Part shown: in pieces, positions 1 through 6,467 of the stretch
Position numbering within the stretch: the stretch's first letter is position 1
Layout: the number at the start of each line of letters is the position of its first letter
Assembly: GCA_028713875.1 (NCBI GenBank)
Contig: JAQTNM010000020.1
Location: 1 to 13,119 of the forward strand
DNA from: Candidatus Omnitrophota bacterium
GTDB lineage: Bacteria > Omnitrophota > Gorgyraeia > Gygaellales > Profunditerraquicolaceae
Length of the DNA: 13,119 nt
Direction of reading: 5' to 3'
The notes under the pieces: generated by a model
What the model was told of the DNA's origin: nothing
The model's input: the letters and a program-made list of their open reading frames with translations, nothing else
Databases searched by the model: none
Made by a program: the position numbers and the translations under genes

Positions 1-52
1 CCCAGGTAATGCCGAATGCCAGGCCTAAAGCTTTTACGTTCAGCTTATTCAT
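1..52 (-). CDS. Small holin-like membrane protein, N-terminus only
   Basis: Only the first 17 codons are inside the window (MNKLNVKALGLAFGITW), and the gene continues past the left edge. The ATG lies at 52-50 with an AAGGAGG Shine-Dalgarno sequence at 57-63, a strong initiation signal. The peptide starts with a short basic stretch and then turns hydrophobic, as expected for a small membrane protein. The pattern 'LNVKAL-L--GI-W' resembles small proteins often annotated as 'bacteriophage holin' in environmental genomes; that resemblance is from memory. A separate promoter (see 128-133) suggests it is transcribed independently of the tRNA/ATPase unit upstream. The function is unknown, and the holin label should not be read as evidence of a prophage. 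Confidence 0.6.
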   Translation of the reverse strand, partial: MNKLNVKALGLAFGITW

Positions 53-127
53 GCGCCCTCCTTTTTAGTCCGCCGATATCTGCGGCCTACTTGAGGCTAG
101 ATGTTTCCAGCGGTACCGTATCTGTTT

Positions 128-133
128 ATTATA
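128..133 (-). promoter_or_regulatory. Sigma-70-type -10 box for the small membrane protein gene
   Basis: On the minus strand this reads TATAAT, a perfect -10 hexamer, about 75 nt upstream of the start codon at 52. The stretch just upstream is T/A-rich (minus-strand T-run around 143-149), which could act as an UP-like element. No good TTGACA lies 16-18 nt upstream, so the -35 is weak. The predicted leader contains an imperfect inverted repeat at 66-89 (TAG and CCGC arms pairing with GCGG and CTA around an 8-nt loop), just before the ribosome binding site. Whether it regulates translation cannot be told from the sequence. Confidence 0.45.
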
Positions 134-231
134 GGCGATTTTCTAAAAAAATAAAATGATTTTCACAAAAAATTTGCGCGACAGAATTATCCGGAACAAT
201 CAGGAATGAAAATTTTGAGCGATAATGACGC

Positions 232-245
232 GGGGGATTTCCCCC
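232..245 (-). terminator. Possible weak terminator or transcript-end hairpin after tRNA-Asp
   Basis: On the minus strand, GGGGG-AAAT-CCCCC forms a five-pair all-GC hairpin that begins 13 nt after the CCA end of tRNA-Asp. It is the only GC-rich stem between the tRNA and the next promoter, so it is a natural candidate for the end of the ATPase-tRNA transcript. It lacks the U-run of a classical intrinsic terminator; the next bases are mixed and an AAAATTTT stretch appears only about 12 nt later. It could instead just stabilise the 3' end. Confidence 0.3.
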
Positions 246-257
246 ACAAACGTTGAA

Positions 258-336
258 TGGCGGGGCCGACGAGATTTGGACTCGCGATCTCCTCCGTGAC
301 AGGGAGGCGCCTTGAACCGGACTAGGCCACGACCCC
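258..336 (-). tRNA. tRNA-Asp (anticodon GTC)
   Basis: The minus strand folds into a complete cloverleaf. The acceptor is GGGGTCG pairing with CGGCCCC (one G-U), discriminator G73 fits tRNA-Asp, and CCA is encoded at 260-258. The D stem is GCCT/AGGC with GG in its loop. The anticodon stem is CCTCC/GGAGG with loop CTGTCAC, giving anticodon GTC. The variable loop has 5 nt and the T stem is GCGAG/CTCGT. The T loop reads TCCAAAT, so position 55 is C rather than the usual U (pseudouridine). It lies 56 nt downstream of tRNA-Val on the same strand and is probably co-transcribed with it. Confidence 0.96.
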
Positions 337-392
337 CAAATTACAGGTGGTTAATTGTAAACTAAAAACCTTGAACTTGCAACAAATATTTA

Positions 393-469
393 TGGTGGGC
401 GGTAGAGGATTCGGACCCCTGACCTTCTCTGCGTAAGAGAGACGTTCTAACCAGCTGAACTAACCGCCC
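393..469 (-). tRNA. tRNA-Val (anticodon TAC)
   Basis: The minus strand gives a full 77-nt cloverleaf. The acceptor GGGCGGT pairs with ACCGCCC, followed by A73 and an encoded CCA. The D stem is GTTC/GAAC with GG in the loop. The anticodon stem is TCTCT/AGAGA around loop CTTACGC, giving anticodon TAC for valine. The variable loop has 5 nt, and T stem AGGGG pairs with CCTCT with one G-U. As in the neighbouring tRNA-Asp, the T loop is TCCGAAT with C at position 55. Its 5' end is only 4 nt from the atpK stop codon, so the tRNA is very likely cut out of the ATPase mRNA by RNase P. Confidence 0.96.
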
Positions 470-473
470 GAAT

Positions 474-935
474 TTATGCTCCGCCTGAGATTATGCCAAA
501 AAGCATAAGAGTAAAGGCCATGACCAGTAAAGCCACTGTTTCAGTCATGCCTAAAACAACCAGGTAATTACCGAAGCCTTTGCCTGTTTCGCCCATTGCG
601 TCGGAGGCAACCGCAGCGCATTTACCCTGCCAAAGCGCAGAAAGTCCGATAGCCAGCCCGGCAAAAGCGCCGACGCTCCAAAGATACTGGCCTTTATTGG
701 CGATCTCCATCAATTGCCTCATCACGATCATCCCGTAGACGGTTTGAGTCAGGGGGGCGGCGGTAAAAACAACCAGCATAAAGGAGGCCGGCTTATTTTG
801 TGAAAAGTTCTTTTTCCACGCTCCGATAGCAGACATGCCGGCGATGCCTGTGCCAAATGCCGAGCCCAATGCAGCAAGGCCCAATACCAATATCGCTCCC
901 AAATCCTTGAACTGCATCATAATCCCGCTTCCCAT
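474..935 (-). CDS. atpK: V/A-type ATPase membrane rotor subunit K (c-subunit, double hairpin)
   Basis: This is the rotor-ring proteolipid of the V/A-type ATPase, which carries the ion through the membrane. At 153 residues it is the duplicated four-helix form, with a glycine/alanine-rich first helix (about 12-38). The second helix carries PLTQTVYG (61-68), the third WQGK (102-105), and the fourth GMTETVALL (129-137) with the essential carboxylate E132. Only the second hairpin has an acidic ion-binding residue; Q64 occupies the matching place in the first, as in other V-type K subunits. T63, Q64, Y67, Q103 and E132 match the sodium-binding set of Enterococcus hirae NtpK, suggesting Na+ coupling. 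The start at 935 is supported by AAAGGAG about 7 nt upstream; Met6 or Met7 would lack that spacing. A 61-nt gap with a hairpin separates it from atpI, and tRNA-Val follows 4 nt after the stop. Confidence 0.95.
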   Translation of the reverse strand: MGSGIMMQFKDLGAILVLGLAALGSAFGTGIAGMSAIGAWKKNFSQNKPASFMLVVFTAAPLTQTVYGMIVMRQLMEIANKGQYLWSVGAFAGLAIGLSALWQGKCAAVASDAMGETGKGFGNYLVVLGMTETVALLVMAFTLMLFGIISGGA

Positions 936-963
936 TGTAATCTCCTTTTTTTAGCGAATTAAA

Positions 964-986
964 CCCGCCGTTGGCTCCGTAGCGGG
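964..986 (-). promoter_or_regulatory. Intercistronic hairpin between atpI and atpK
   Basis: On the minus strand CCCGC and GCGGG form a five-pair GC stem around a loop of about 13 nt, 10 nt after the atpI stop codon, followed by GGTTTAATT. It lies in the longest gap inside the ATPase cluster (936-996). The K subunit is needed in about ten copies per complex while I is needed once, so a stem here that protects the atpK message or causes partial termination would make sense. That role is inference; the stem is short and no long U-run follows. Confidence 0.35.
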
Positions 987-996
987 CCGTTATTAT

Positions 997-2403
997 CTAT
1001 TCTTTTAATGGTTTATAAGAAATACCGCTCCATGAAACATTCGCATGGCCCGAAAACTCCAGGACATTGAGCCTGACCCCGTGCACTAATACCGAAACCG
1101 GGCCTAATACAATGCCCAGAGCATTCCCGATAATGGCGATCAGAGCGCCGGCAACGACCGTAAATATATTCCCCCTGACTACCATAGCTGCCATGGCATT
1201 AAAGGCATCGGCTATGGCAATGCCGGCAAGCCCGACCGCGAAAAGACGGACATAAGAAACTACGTCGGTAAAACTGTTCATGATGCTGAGCGCCAGTGCC
1301 CCCAGCCCTTTCCCTACGGCCTTGAGGATATTTTTTTGCGGGCTGGTAAAAAGGATTACGAGGCTGGCGCCGGAAATAATCAGCCAATTACCGAAAAACG
1401 GGAAACTATCTCCCAGGATAAGCGCCCTGGCGATAAAAAAAGCTGCCCAGAGCAGGCATATCCAGCCGGCATCTGAAAGAGCGCTTAATGAGGGCAGCTT
1501 AAGCACCCCCCGCCAGCCGTGCCCGACAGATAAATGCAGCGCGCCGATAAAAAAACAGAACCGCTGCAGCCCTTTTTCATCGGTAAGGATGGGCACCAGC
1601 GGCTTAAACCCCGCCTTGATAAGCCACTCGTGGCCAAAAAACGTGGCCGTTAAGATTCCCCATATGATAGCGCAAAAGCTAAAGATATAAAAGAGAAAAA
1701 AGGTACCGGCATTCTGCCGGCTCTTGCGCGATTTATGCTGGAATAAAAACGTAATTAAGGCATAAACCAGGCCGTATCCGGCATCCCCTATCAATATGCC
1801 GAAGAAAATGCTTAAAAATATCAAAAACGGCAGACTGACATCAAGCTCGCGATAGCCTGGAAGTATCTCCAGAAACTTAAATACCGGACTGATGATCGCG
1901 ATCCAGCGGGGATTGCGGATCAGGGTAGGGACGCTATCCTTCCCAGAAGGCTCAGTGACAAAAATGCCCCATTTTTCTTTTTTTGCCAAAGCCGATAAGG
2001 CCGGCTCTTCTTCAGCGGGCGCATATCCCGTTAAATAGACAAAACCCGAATCCTGCCCCATCCCATTCAGGGCTTCGTAAAATTCGGCCTCTTTCATGAG
2101 CTTATCTTTAGTGTCTAAAAGTGCCTGGCGGCAGCATAAAGATTCTTTTAACTGTTTCTTCAGCTCTGCCGTATAAGCCTCGTCCCGGACCAGGCGTTCT
2201 TTCATTTGAGCAAGGCTCATTTTCGGCAGCTCTATTTCTTTAAAGGCGCATTCTATCTTTCCTTTTGAGACCAACAGGCAATAAACGCTGCCGTTCTTTA
2301 CGGAAATTTTTTTCACGATTGCCGAAACCGGCATGTTCCTGAATTCCTTCGCGGGGATCTGATAAAATTTAATATGGATACCTTTCCCGTCAAGCTCCTG
2401 CAC
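997..2403 (-). CDS. atpI: V/A-type ATPase subunit I (a-subunit), membrane part; main piece of a frameshifted gene
   Basis: This is the major piece of the stator subunit whose C-terminal membrane domain forms the ion half-channels facing the K ring. The 468 residues counted from 2403 comprise a soluble segment (1-185) followed by about seven or eight hydrophobic helices. Conserved I-subunit signatures are FGILIGDAGYGL (201-212) and SYVRLFAVGLAG (383-394), whose R386 is the essential arginine opposite the rotor carboxylate; the tail has HGVRLNVLEF (441-450). The frame stays open upstream of 2403 (reading DWREWGDFDPLL just before it) as far as a TGA at 2610-2608, with no other plausible start codon. 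The GTG at 2403 is therefore not a real start: this is the continuation of the piece at 2502-2768 after a one-base shift. The whole gene (997-2768) would give about 590 residues, normal for the family. Confidence 0.9.
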   Translation of the reverse strand: MQELDGKGIHIKFYQIPAKEFRNMPVSAIVKKISVKNGSVYCLLVSKGKIECAFKEIELPKMSLAQMKERLVRDEAYTAELKKQLKESLCCRQALLDTKDKLMKEAEFYEALNGMGQDSGFVYLTGYAPAEEEPALSALAKKEKWGIFVTEPSGKDSVPTLIRNPRWIAIISPVFKFLEILPGYRELDVSLPFLIFLSIFFGILIGDAGYGLVYALITFLFQHKSRKSRQNAGTFFLFYIFSFCAIIWGILTATFFGHEWLIKAGFKPLVPILTDEKGLQRFCFFIGALHLSVGHGWRGVLKLPSLSALSDAGWICLLWAAFFIARALILGDSFPFFGNWLIISGASLVILFTSPQKNILKAVGKGLGALALSIMNSFTDVVSYVRLFAVGLAGIAIADAFNAMAAMVVRGNIFTVVAGALIAIIGNALGIVLGPVSVLVHGVRLNVLEFSGHANVSWSGISYKPLKE

Positions 2404-2501
2404 AAGAAGAGGATCAAAATCTCCCCATTCCCGCCAATCAATGATCTTTTGTTTAAGGTCCCTGGCAAACTCCTCAAGATAATCTATCCTCTTCCATAAA
2501 T

Positions 2502-2768
2502 CTATAATGCGGCGCGAGACGGTTCTAAAATCTGCGACTTGTTTAGTTTCCGGCGCGCAAGACTTGGGCTCACAACCTCTTCCTTCACAAGAATATCCAG
2601 CGCCTGCTCAAGAAGGTTCAAATCATCGTGAAGAAGACCGAGGTCCCTGCTTTTCGGCGGCTGCTGGTGTTCTACGTGCACTACGCCCTGCCTGCGCAAC
2701 TGCTTCAGAGCTGCGCAGGCGTCTTTAGGCTGCGTGATTACGGCTATTTTTTTCATTGCCACGATCAT
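2502..2768 (-). pseudogene. atpI: V/A-type ATPase subunit I, N-terminal piece cut off by a frameshift
   Basis: The start of the subunit I gene, 88 codons before a TAG. The protein begins MIVAMKKIAVITQPKDACAA, followed by ALKQLRRQGVVHVEH, the usual N-terminal ferredoxin-like fold of subunit I ('...LRELGVVHVE...'), and then a coiled-coil segment. The ATG at 2768 overlaps the atpD stop as ATGA and has AAGGAG about 9 nt upstream inside atpD, so Met1 is preferred to Met5. Reading must move by -1 (as if one base were missing) somewhere between 2609 and 2505 to join the frame at 997-2403. Candidate sites for a lost base are the CCC at 2566-2568, AAA at 2547-2549 or TTTT at 2527-2530. No classical slippery heptamer was found, so a sequencing/assembly error or a recent mutation is more likely than programmed frameshifting. 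Confidence 0.85.
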
Positions 2769-3379
2769 GCCGCCGCTCCTTCAAAAACAGCTTCCTCTAT
2801 TTTTCTTTTGGCGATCTTGCTGCGGCCTACAGCATTAGTCAATTGGTCGCCGATATAAATTTTTATCAACCTTATGGCTTCTCTCGTATCCGGAATCTTG
2901 ACTTTTTCAAACAGGTTGACCCTCTGCGTGGTAATACGCAATTCCTGCCTTAATATCTCTATCCCCTTCTCTATCGTCTCAATCTCTTCCCGGAGACAGA
3001 CCAGTTGCCTGAAAGCATCAATGGCAAAATCAACCCATAAAGGCGTATCAAAAAGGTCGTAATCGGCCTCGGGAAACTCGGCTTTTTCAAAAACCGGGAG
3101 AACTACTCCGGCGACATTTTTTTCTGTCGTGATGACATTAAGCGGCAGAATCCATGCCTTAAACCCCCCGACCTCTTCCGACAATAAACCAGCCCATACG
3201 CTGATAGCTTCTTTTTTCTTTGTTTCAAGCTGTTTTTTTTCTGTCAAAAGGCTTAACTGCTGTAAAATCTCAAGCTGTAATTGCTGCTTCTTAAGCTGCA
3301 AAGTGGGGAGATACCTTTCATACTGGCTCAAGGCATCCCTTTGTTTCTTCAATTCTCCCTTTGTTAGCTTTACTTTCAT
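2765..3379 (-). CDS. atpD: V/A-type ATPase central shaft subunit D
   Basis: Subunit D is the rotating shaft inside the A3B3 head. The 204-residue protein has the family pattern: an N-terminal helix beginning MKVKLTKGELKKQRDAL that runs into a long lysine/leucine/glutamine-rich coiled coil (about 5-60). A central segment follows (about 60-115), then a long C-terminal helix with RVNLFEKVKIPDTREAIRLI, the typical 'RVNALE...IP' motif of the family. The length is normal. It starts 35 nt after atpB across a heptamer-repeat spacer and overlaps atpI by 4 nt. The ribosome binding site is weak (AGGG about 8 nt upstream of the ATG). No gene for the partner shaft subunit F is present nearby, as in other bacterial clusters of this layout. 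Confidence 0.94.
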   Translation of the reverse strand: MKVKLTKGELKKQRDALSQYERYLPTLQLKKQQLQLEILQQLSLLTEKKQLETKKKEAISVWAGLLSEEVGGFKAWILPLNVITTEKNVAGVVLPVFEKAEFPEADYDLFDTPLWVDFAIDAFRQLVCLREEIETIEKGIEILRQELRITTQRVNLFEKVKIPDTREAIRLIKIYIGDQLTNAVGRSKIAKRKIEEAVFEGAAA

Positions 3380-3384
3380 TGAAC

Positions 3385-3419
3385 TTACCCTACATGCTAC
3401 CTACTATCTACTACCTACT
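3385..3419 (-). repeat. Heptanucleotide tandem repeat between atpB and atpD
   Basis: On the minus strand the end of atpB and the spacer to atpD read as successive 7-mers: AGTAGGT, AGTAGAT, AGTAGGT, AGCATGT, AGGGTAA. The first three units are near-identical and the last two degenerate. The stop codon of atpB (TAG at 3417-3415) lies inside the first unit, and the last unit supplies the only Shine-Dalgarno-like AGGG for atpD. On the plus strand it is an alternating pyrimidine-rich CTACCTA-type tract. Confidence 0.7.
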
Positions 3420-4713
3420 GCTTTTTAGGCCAGTATTCCTCGATCATTGACTTTTTAATCCCGGTCTCTTCGGGGTTAAAACACTGCGCTAAAATCTGCC
3501 ATCCTCTGTCCAGCGCTTTTTCCAGCGCGATATTAACTTTCAGAGACATTATTTCCTCTTCGAAGATTTTACCGTAACGCAGCAGCTTTTTATCCCAGTT
3601 GCTCATCTGAAAACCCATAGCCTGTTTTTCGGCGCTCTGGCGGTAACTGGCAAACAATTGAATCATCGTATCCATAATGGTGCGGTGGTCGTCGCGGGTC
3701 TTTCCGTTTACCTGCTGCTTCAGGCGGCTTAAAGAGCCAAACGGCTCTATGACGCCGTTTTTTAAATAAAACTGGCCTTCGGTAATGTAGCCGGTATTAT
3801 CCGGGACAGGATGAGTAACATCGTCTCCGGGCATGGTAGTGGCAGCCAGAATAGTGATTGACCCCGCGCCTTCAAAATCAACTGCCTTTTCATAGCGGCT
3901 GGCCAGTTGTGAATAAAGGTCCCCGGGATAACCGCGGTTGGAAGGCACCTGCTCCATAGTAATGGAAATCTCTTTTAAGGCATCGCAGAAATTAGTCATA
4001 TCGGTCAGAAGCACCAATACGCGTTTTCCTTCCAAGGCAAAATTCTCGGCAACTGCAAGGCTGATATCCGGGACAAGCAAACATTCTACAACCGGGTCGG
4101 CTGCCGTGTGGATAAACATAATGGAGCGCGAAAGCGCGCCGTGCTCTTCAAGCGTATCCCGGAAAAAGAGATAATCGTCATATTTTAATCCCATGCCTCC
4201 CAAAATAATAATGTCCACTTCCGCCTGTATTGCGATCCTGGCGAGCAATTCGTTGTAAGGCTCGCCGGCAATGGAGAATATAGGCAGTTTCTGGGATTCT
4301 ACCAGCGAATTAAAAACATCTATCATCGGAATGCCGGTGCGTATCATTTTATTCGGGATAATCCTTTTTGCCGGGTTTACCGAAGGAGTGCCGATATCAA
4401 TCATATTTTCGGAAAGCCCGGGGCCTTTATCCAGAGGAACGCCGCTTCCGTTAAAAATACGGCCCAGCAGATTATCTCCGCTTGCTACGCGCATAGGGTG
4501 GCCCAGGAACTTTACCTTATCCCCGGTTGAGACGCCTTTACTGCCGGCAAAGACCTGCAAAGAGATCTTTTTTCCGTCGATACGTATAACCTGGGCTAAG
4601 GAAGTGCCCCGGCCGGTAAACACCTGGGCAATCTCGTTGTATCCGATATTTTCCGCTTCTACGGTAATGACGTCGCCGGCGATCTGGATAATATTAGTGT
4701 AAGTTTTGCGCAT
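3415..4713 (-). CDS. atpB: V/A-type ATPase subunit B (non-catalytic head subunit)
   Basis: Subunit B alternates with A in the hexameric head and helps form the nucleotide sites without being catalytic. At 432 residues it fits the family. An N-terminal beta-barrel (1-75) is followed by the nucleotide-binding-like fold. The Walker A position reads SIAGEPYNELLARI (147-160), the degenerate loop typical of B subunits, with no GxxxxGKT. RVLVLLTDMTNFCDALKEIS (231-250) and PSNRGYPGDLYSQLASRYEK (257-276) are B-family signatures, and FGSLSRLKQQVNGKTRDDH (325-343) includes the arginine-containing SLSRL segment. The start at 4713 overlaps atpA by 20 nt and is preceded by GAAGGAAG within atpA, indicating translational coupling and about equal synthesis of A and B. 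Confidence 0.96.
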   Translation of the reverse strand: MRKTYTNIIQIAGDVITVEAENIGYNEIAQVFTGRGTSLAQVIRIDGKKISLQVFAGSKGVSTGDKVKFLGHPMRVASGDNLLGRIFNGSGVPLDKGPGLSENMIDIGTPSVNPAKRIIPNKMIRTGIPMIDVFNSLVESQKLPIFSIAGEPYNELLARIAIQAEVDIIILGGMGLKYDDYLFFRDTLEEHGALSRSIMFIHTAADPVVECLLVPDISLAVAENFALEGKRVLVLLTDMTNFCDALKEISITMEQVPSNRGYPGDLYSQLASRYEKAVDFEGAGSITILAATTMPGDDVTHPVPDNTGYITEGQFYLKNGVIEPFGSLSRLKQQVNGKTRDDHRTIMDTMIQLFASYRQSAEKQAMGFQMSNWDKKLLRYGKIFEEEIMSLKVNIALEKALDRGWQILAQCFNPEETGIKKSMIEEYWPKKQ

Positions 4714-6460
4714 TTAATTCTTCCTTCTTAGTCGCCATTTTGCTGTTTACAAGTGCCGAGGTCTCTTCTTCGGCTTTCTTGAATTCCTCAGACTGCCAGG
4801 GGCCGGAGTTCCAGCCGCGCAAAAGCTGTCTTAACTGTTGGAAAAAATGCAACGCTTCTTCTTTATCCCTAAAAGAAAACTCCGCTTCCAGGATGCCGTA
4901 GATAAAATTGAAGATATAACTCTGCCTATCTTTAGCTGTCGCCTCATCAACTTTATCAAAGGCGTTCTGCTGCAGATAAACAAAATCAAATAATTCCCCT
5001 TTTAAATAATCAATGTAATCCCTTAAAGACGTACCTTCTTCTCCGATAACCTTCATCATCTGCGCCACTTCATTGCTCTTACGCAGGATCTGGTGCCCTT
5101 TTGCTTCCTGCTTTTCTTCAATAAAGCCCGTGTATTTGCTCCAGCTGATTAACGGGTCTATCGCCGGATACCTCCTGGCATCCGAGCGCTCGCGGGAAAG
5201 CCCGTGGACCGCGCCTACGACTTTGAGGGTCGCCTGGGTAACCGGCTCTTCAAAATGCCCTCCGGCAGGGCTGACTGCCCCGCCGATAGTAACCGAGCCG
5301 ATACTGCCGTCATAAAGCCTGACCAAACCCGCCCGTTCATAAAACGAGGCTATGCGCGACTCTAAATATGCGGGGAATGCTTCTTCCCCGGGGATCTCTT
5401 CCAACCTCCCTGACATTTCGCGCATTGCCTGCGCCCAGCGCGAAGTTGAATCCGCTAAAAGCAAAACATGTAACCCCATCTGCCGGTAATATTCAGCCAG
5501 CGTAACCGCGGTATAAACGCTGGATTCCCTGGCTGCCACCGGCATAGAACTGGTATTGCAGATAATTATTGTCCTGTCCATCAATGGTTTATTTGTGCGC
5601 GGGTCGACTAATTCCGGGAACGTCTTTAGCGTTTCCACGACTTCTCCGGCGCGCTCACCGCAGGCGGCAATAATCACCACGTCAACTTCCGCGTGGCGGC
5701 TGGTCAGTTGCTGCAGGACGGTCTTTCCTGCGCCAAAAGGACCGGGTATGCAATAAGTCCCGCCTAAAGCGACCGGAAAAAGAGAATCAATCAGTCTCAT
5801 CTTCGTCACTAAAGCCTCTTTTGGTTTCAGTTTTTCCGCGTATCCCGGAATAGGTATCTTTACCGGCCAATACTGGAAAAGATATACCTCTGTTTCTCTG
5901 CCGTCGCCATCCTTTAATCTGGCGATGGGTTGCTTTAAATTATACCGGCCCCCGCCTGCTATCCAGACAACTTCTGAAACTCGCTGCGTAGAAAAAGGCG
6001 CCATAATATAATGTTTGAATATCTTTTCCGGTACAAAACCAAGCCTTTCTCCCGGCCGTATCTTATTGCCTGCTTTAACTAAGGGGGTAAATTCCCACTC
6101 TCTGTTTTTATCAAGCGCATCTAAATAAACGCCCCGCTTAAGAAAAAATCCGTATTTTTCTGCAATCAAATAAAGAGGATTCTGCAGGCCGTCGAAAACC
6201 TGGCCTAAAAGACCGGGGCCTAATTCCACAGAAAGGAGCTCTCCGCTGAATTCCACGGGTTCGCCCGTTTTTAAACCTGTCGTGCTCTCATAAACCTGCA
6301 GCTCAGCGTTGTTTTTCCGGATACGGATAACTTCCGATTTCAGACGCTCATTGCCGTGAATGATGTAAGCCACTTCATTCTGTACGGCAAAGGTATCAAA
6401 AACCGCCGTTACCATGTTACCGTTAATGCTGGCAATAAAACCTTTTCTTTTCTCAGGCAT
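4694..6460 (-). CDS. atpA: V/A-type ATPase catalytic subunit A
   Basis: This is the catalytic head subunit that hydrolyses or makes ATP. At 588 residues it has the full A-subunit layout: a beta-barrel (about 1-75), the non-homologous bulge region (about 110-200), and the catalytic core. Walker A is GPFGAGKT (240-247), followed by CGERAGEV (267-274) with the catalytic glutamate E269. Walker B is HVLLLADSTSRWAQAMRE (331-348), followed by GRLEEIPGEEAFPAYL (351-366); the helical C-terminus starts at about 440. All residues needed for activity look intact. It starts 7 nt after the C-like gene; the Shine-Dalgarno match is poor (A/G-rich GAAAAAAG), so coupling to the upstream gene is likely. Its 3' end overlaps atpB by 20 nt. 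Confidence 0.97.
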   Translation of the reverse strand: MPEKRKGFIASINGNMVTAVFDTFAVQNEVAYIIHGNERLKSEVIRIRKNNAELQVYESTTGLKTGEPVEFSGELLSVELGPGLLGQVFDGLQNPLYLIAEKYGFFLKRGVYLDALDKNREWEFTPLVKAGNKIRPGERLGFVPEKIFKHYIMAPFSTQRVSEVVWIAGGGRYNLKQPIARLKDGDGRETEVYLFQYWPVKIPIPGYAEKLKPKEALVTKMRLIDSLFPVALGGTYCIPGPFGAGKTVLQQLTSRHAEVDVVIIAACGERAGEVVETLKTFPELVDPRTNKPLMDRTIIICNTSSMPVAARESSVYTAVTLAEYYRQMGLHVLLLADSTSRWAQAMREMSGRLEEIPGEEAFPAYLESRIASFYERAGLVRLYDGSIGSVTIGGAVSPAGGHFEEPVTQATLKVVGAVHGLSRERSDARRYPAIDPLISWSKYTGFIEEKQEAKGHQILRKSNEVAQMMKVIGEEGTSLRDYIDYLKGELFDFVYLQQNAFDKVDEATAKDRQSYIFNFIYGILEAEFSFRDKEEALHFFQQLRQLLRGWNSGPWQSEEFKKAEEETSALVNSKMATKKEELNAQNLH

Positions 6461-6467
6461 CTTTTTT

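Noticed and set aside
1..52. Prophage or phage lysis gene
   Set aside because: The holin-like label rests on a 17-residue start only, and no other phage gene is present.
338..392. Further RNA gene between the two tRNAs
   Set aside because: The 55-nt spacer has no cloverleaf or strong stem; it looks like a plain processed spacer.
1280..1690. 136-codon plus-strand open frame opposite atpI
   Set aside because: It lies wholly within the conserved membrane domain of subunit I on the other strand and has no recognisable family. It is a shadow frame.
2505..2609. Programmed -1 frameshifting in atpI
   Set aside because: No X-XXY-YYZ heptamer in the only window where the two frames overlap; a single-base loss in a short homopolymer explains it more simply.
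4257..4272. Broken P-loop in atpB as a damaged ATPase
   Set aside because: A degenerate Walker A is normal for the non-catalytic B subunit; the catalytic A subunit has an intact GPFGAGKT.
4271..4702. 143-codon plus-strand open frame opposite atpB
   Set aside because: Antisense to the strongly conserved subunit B, no motif and no convincing ribosome binding site seen.
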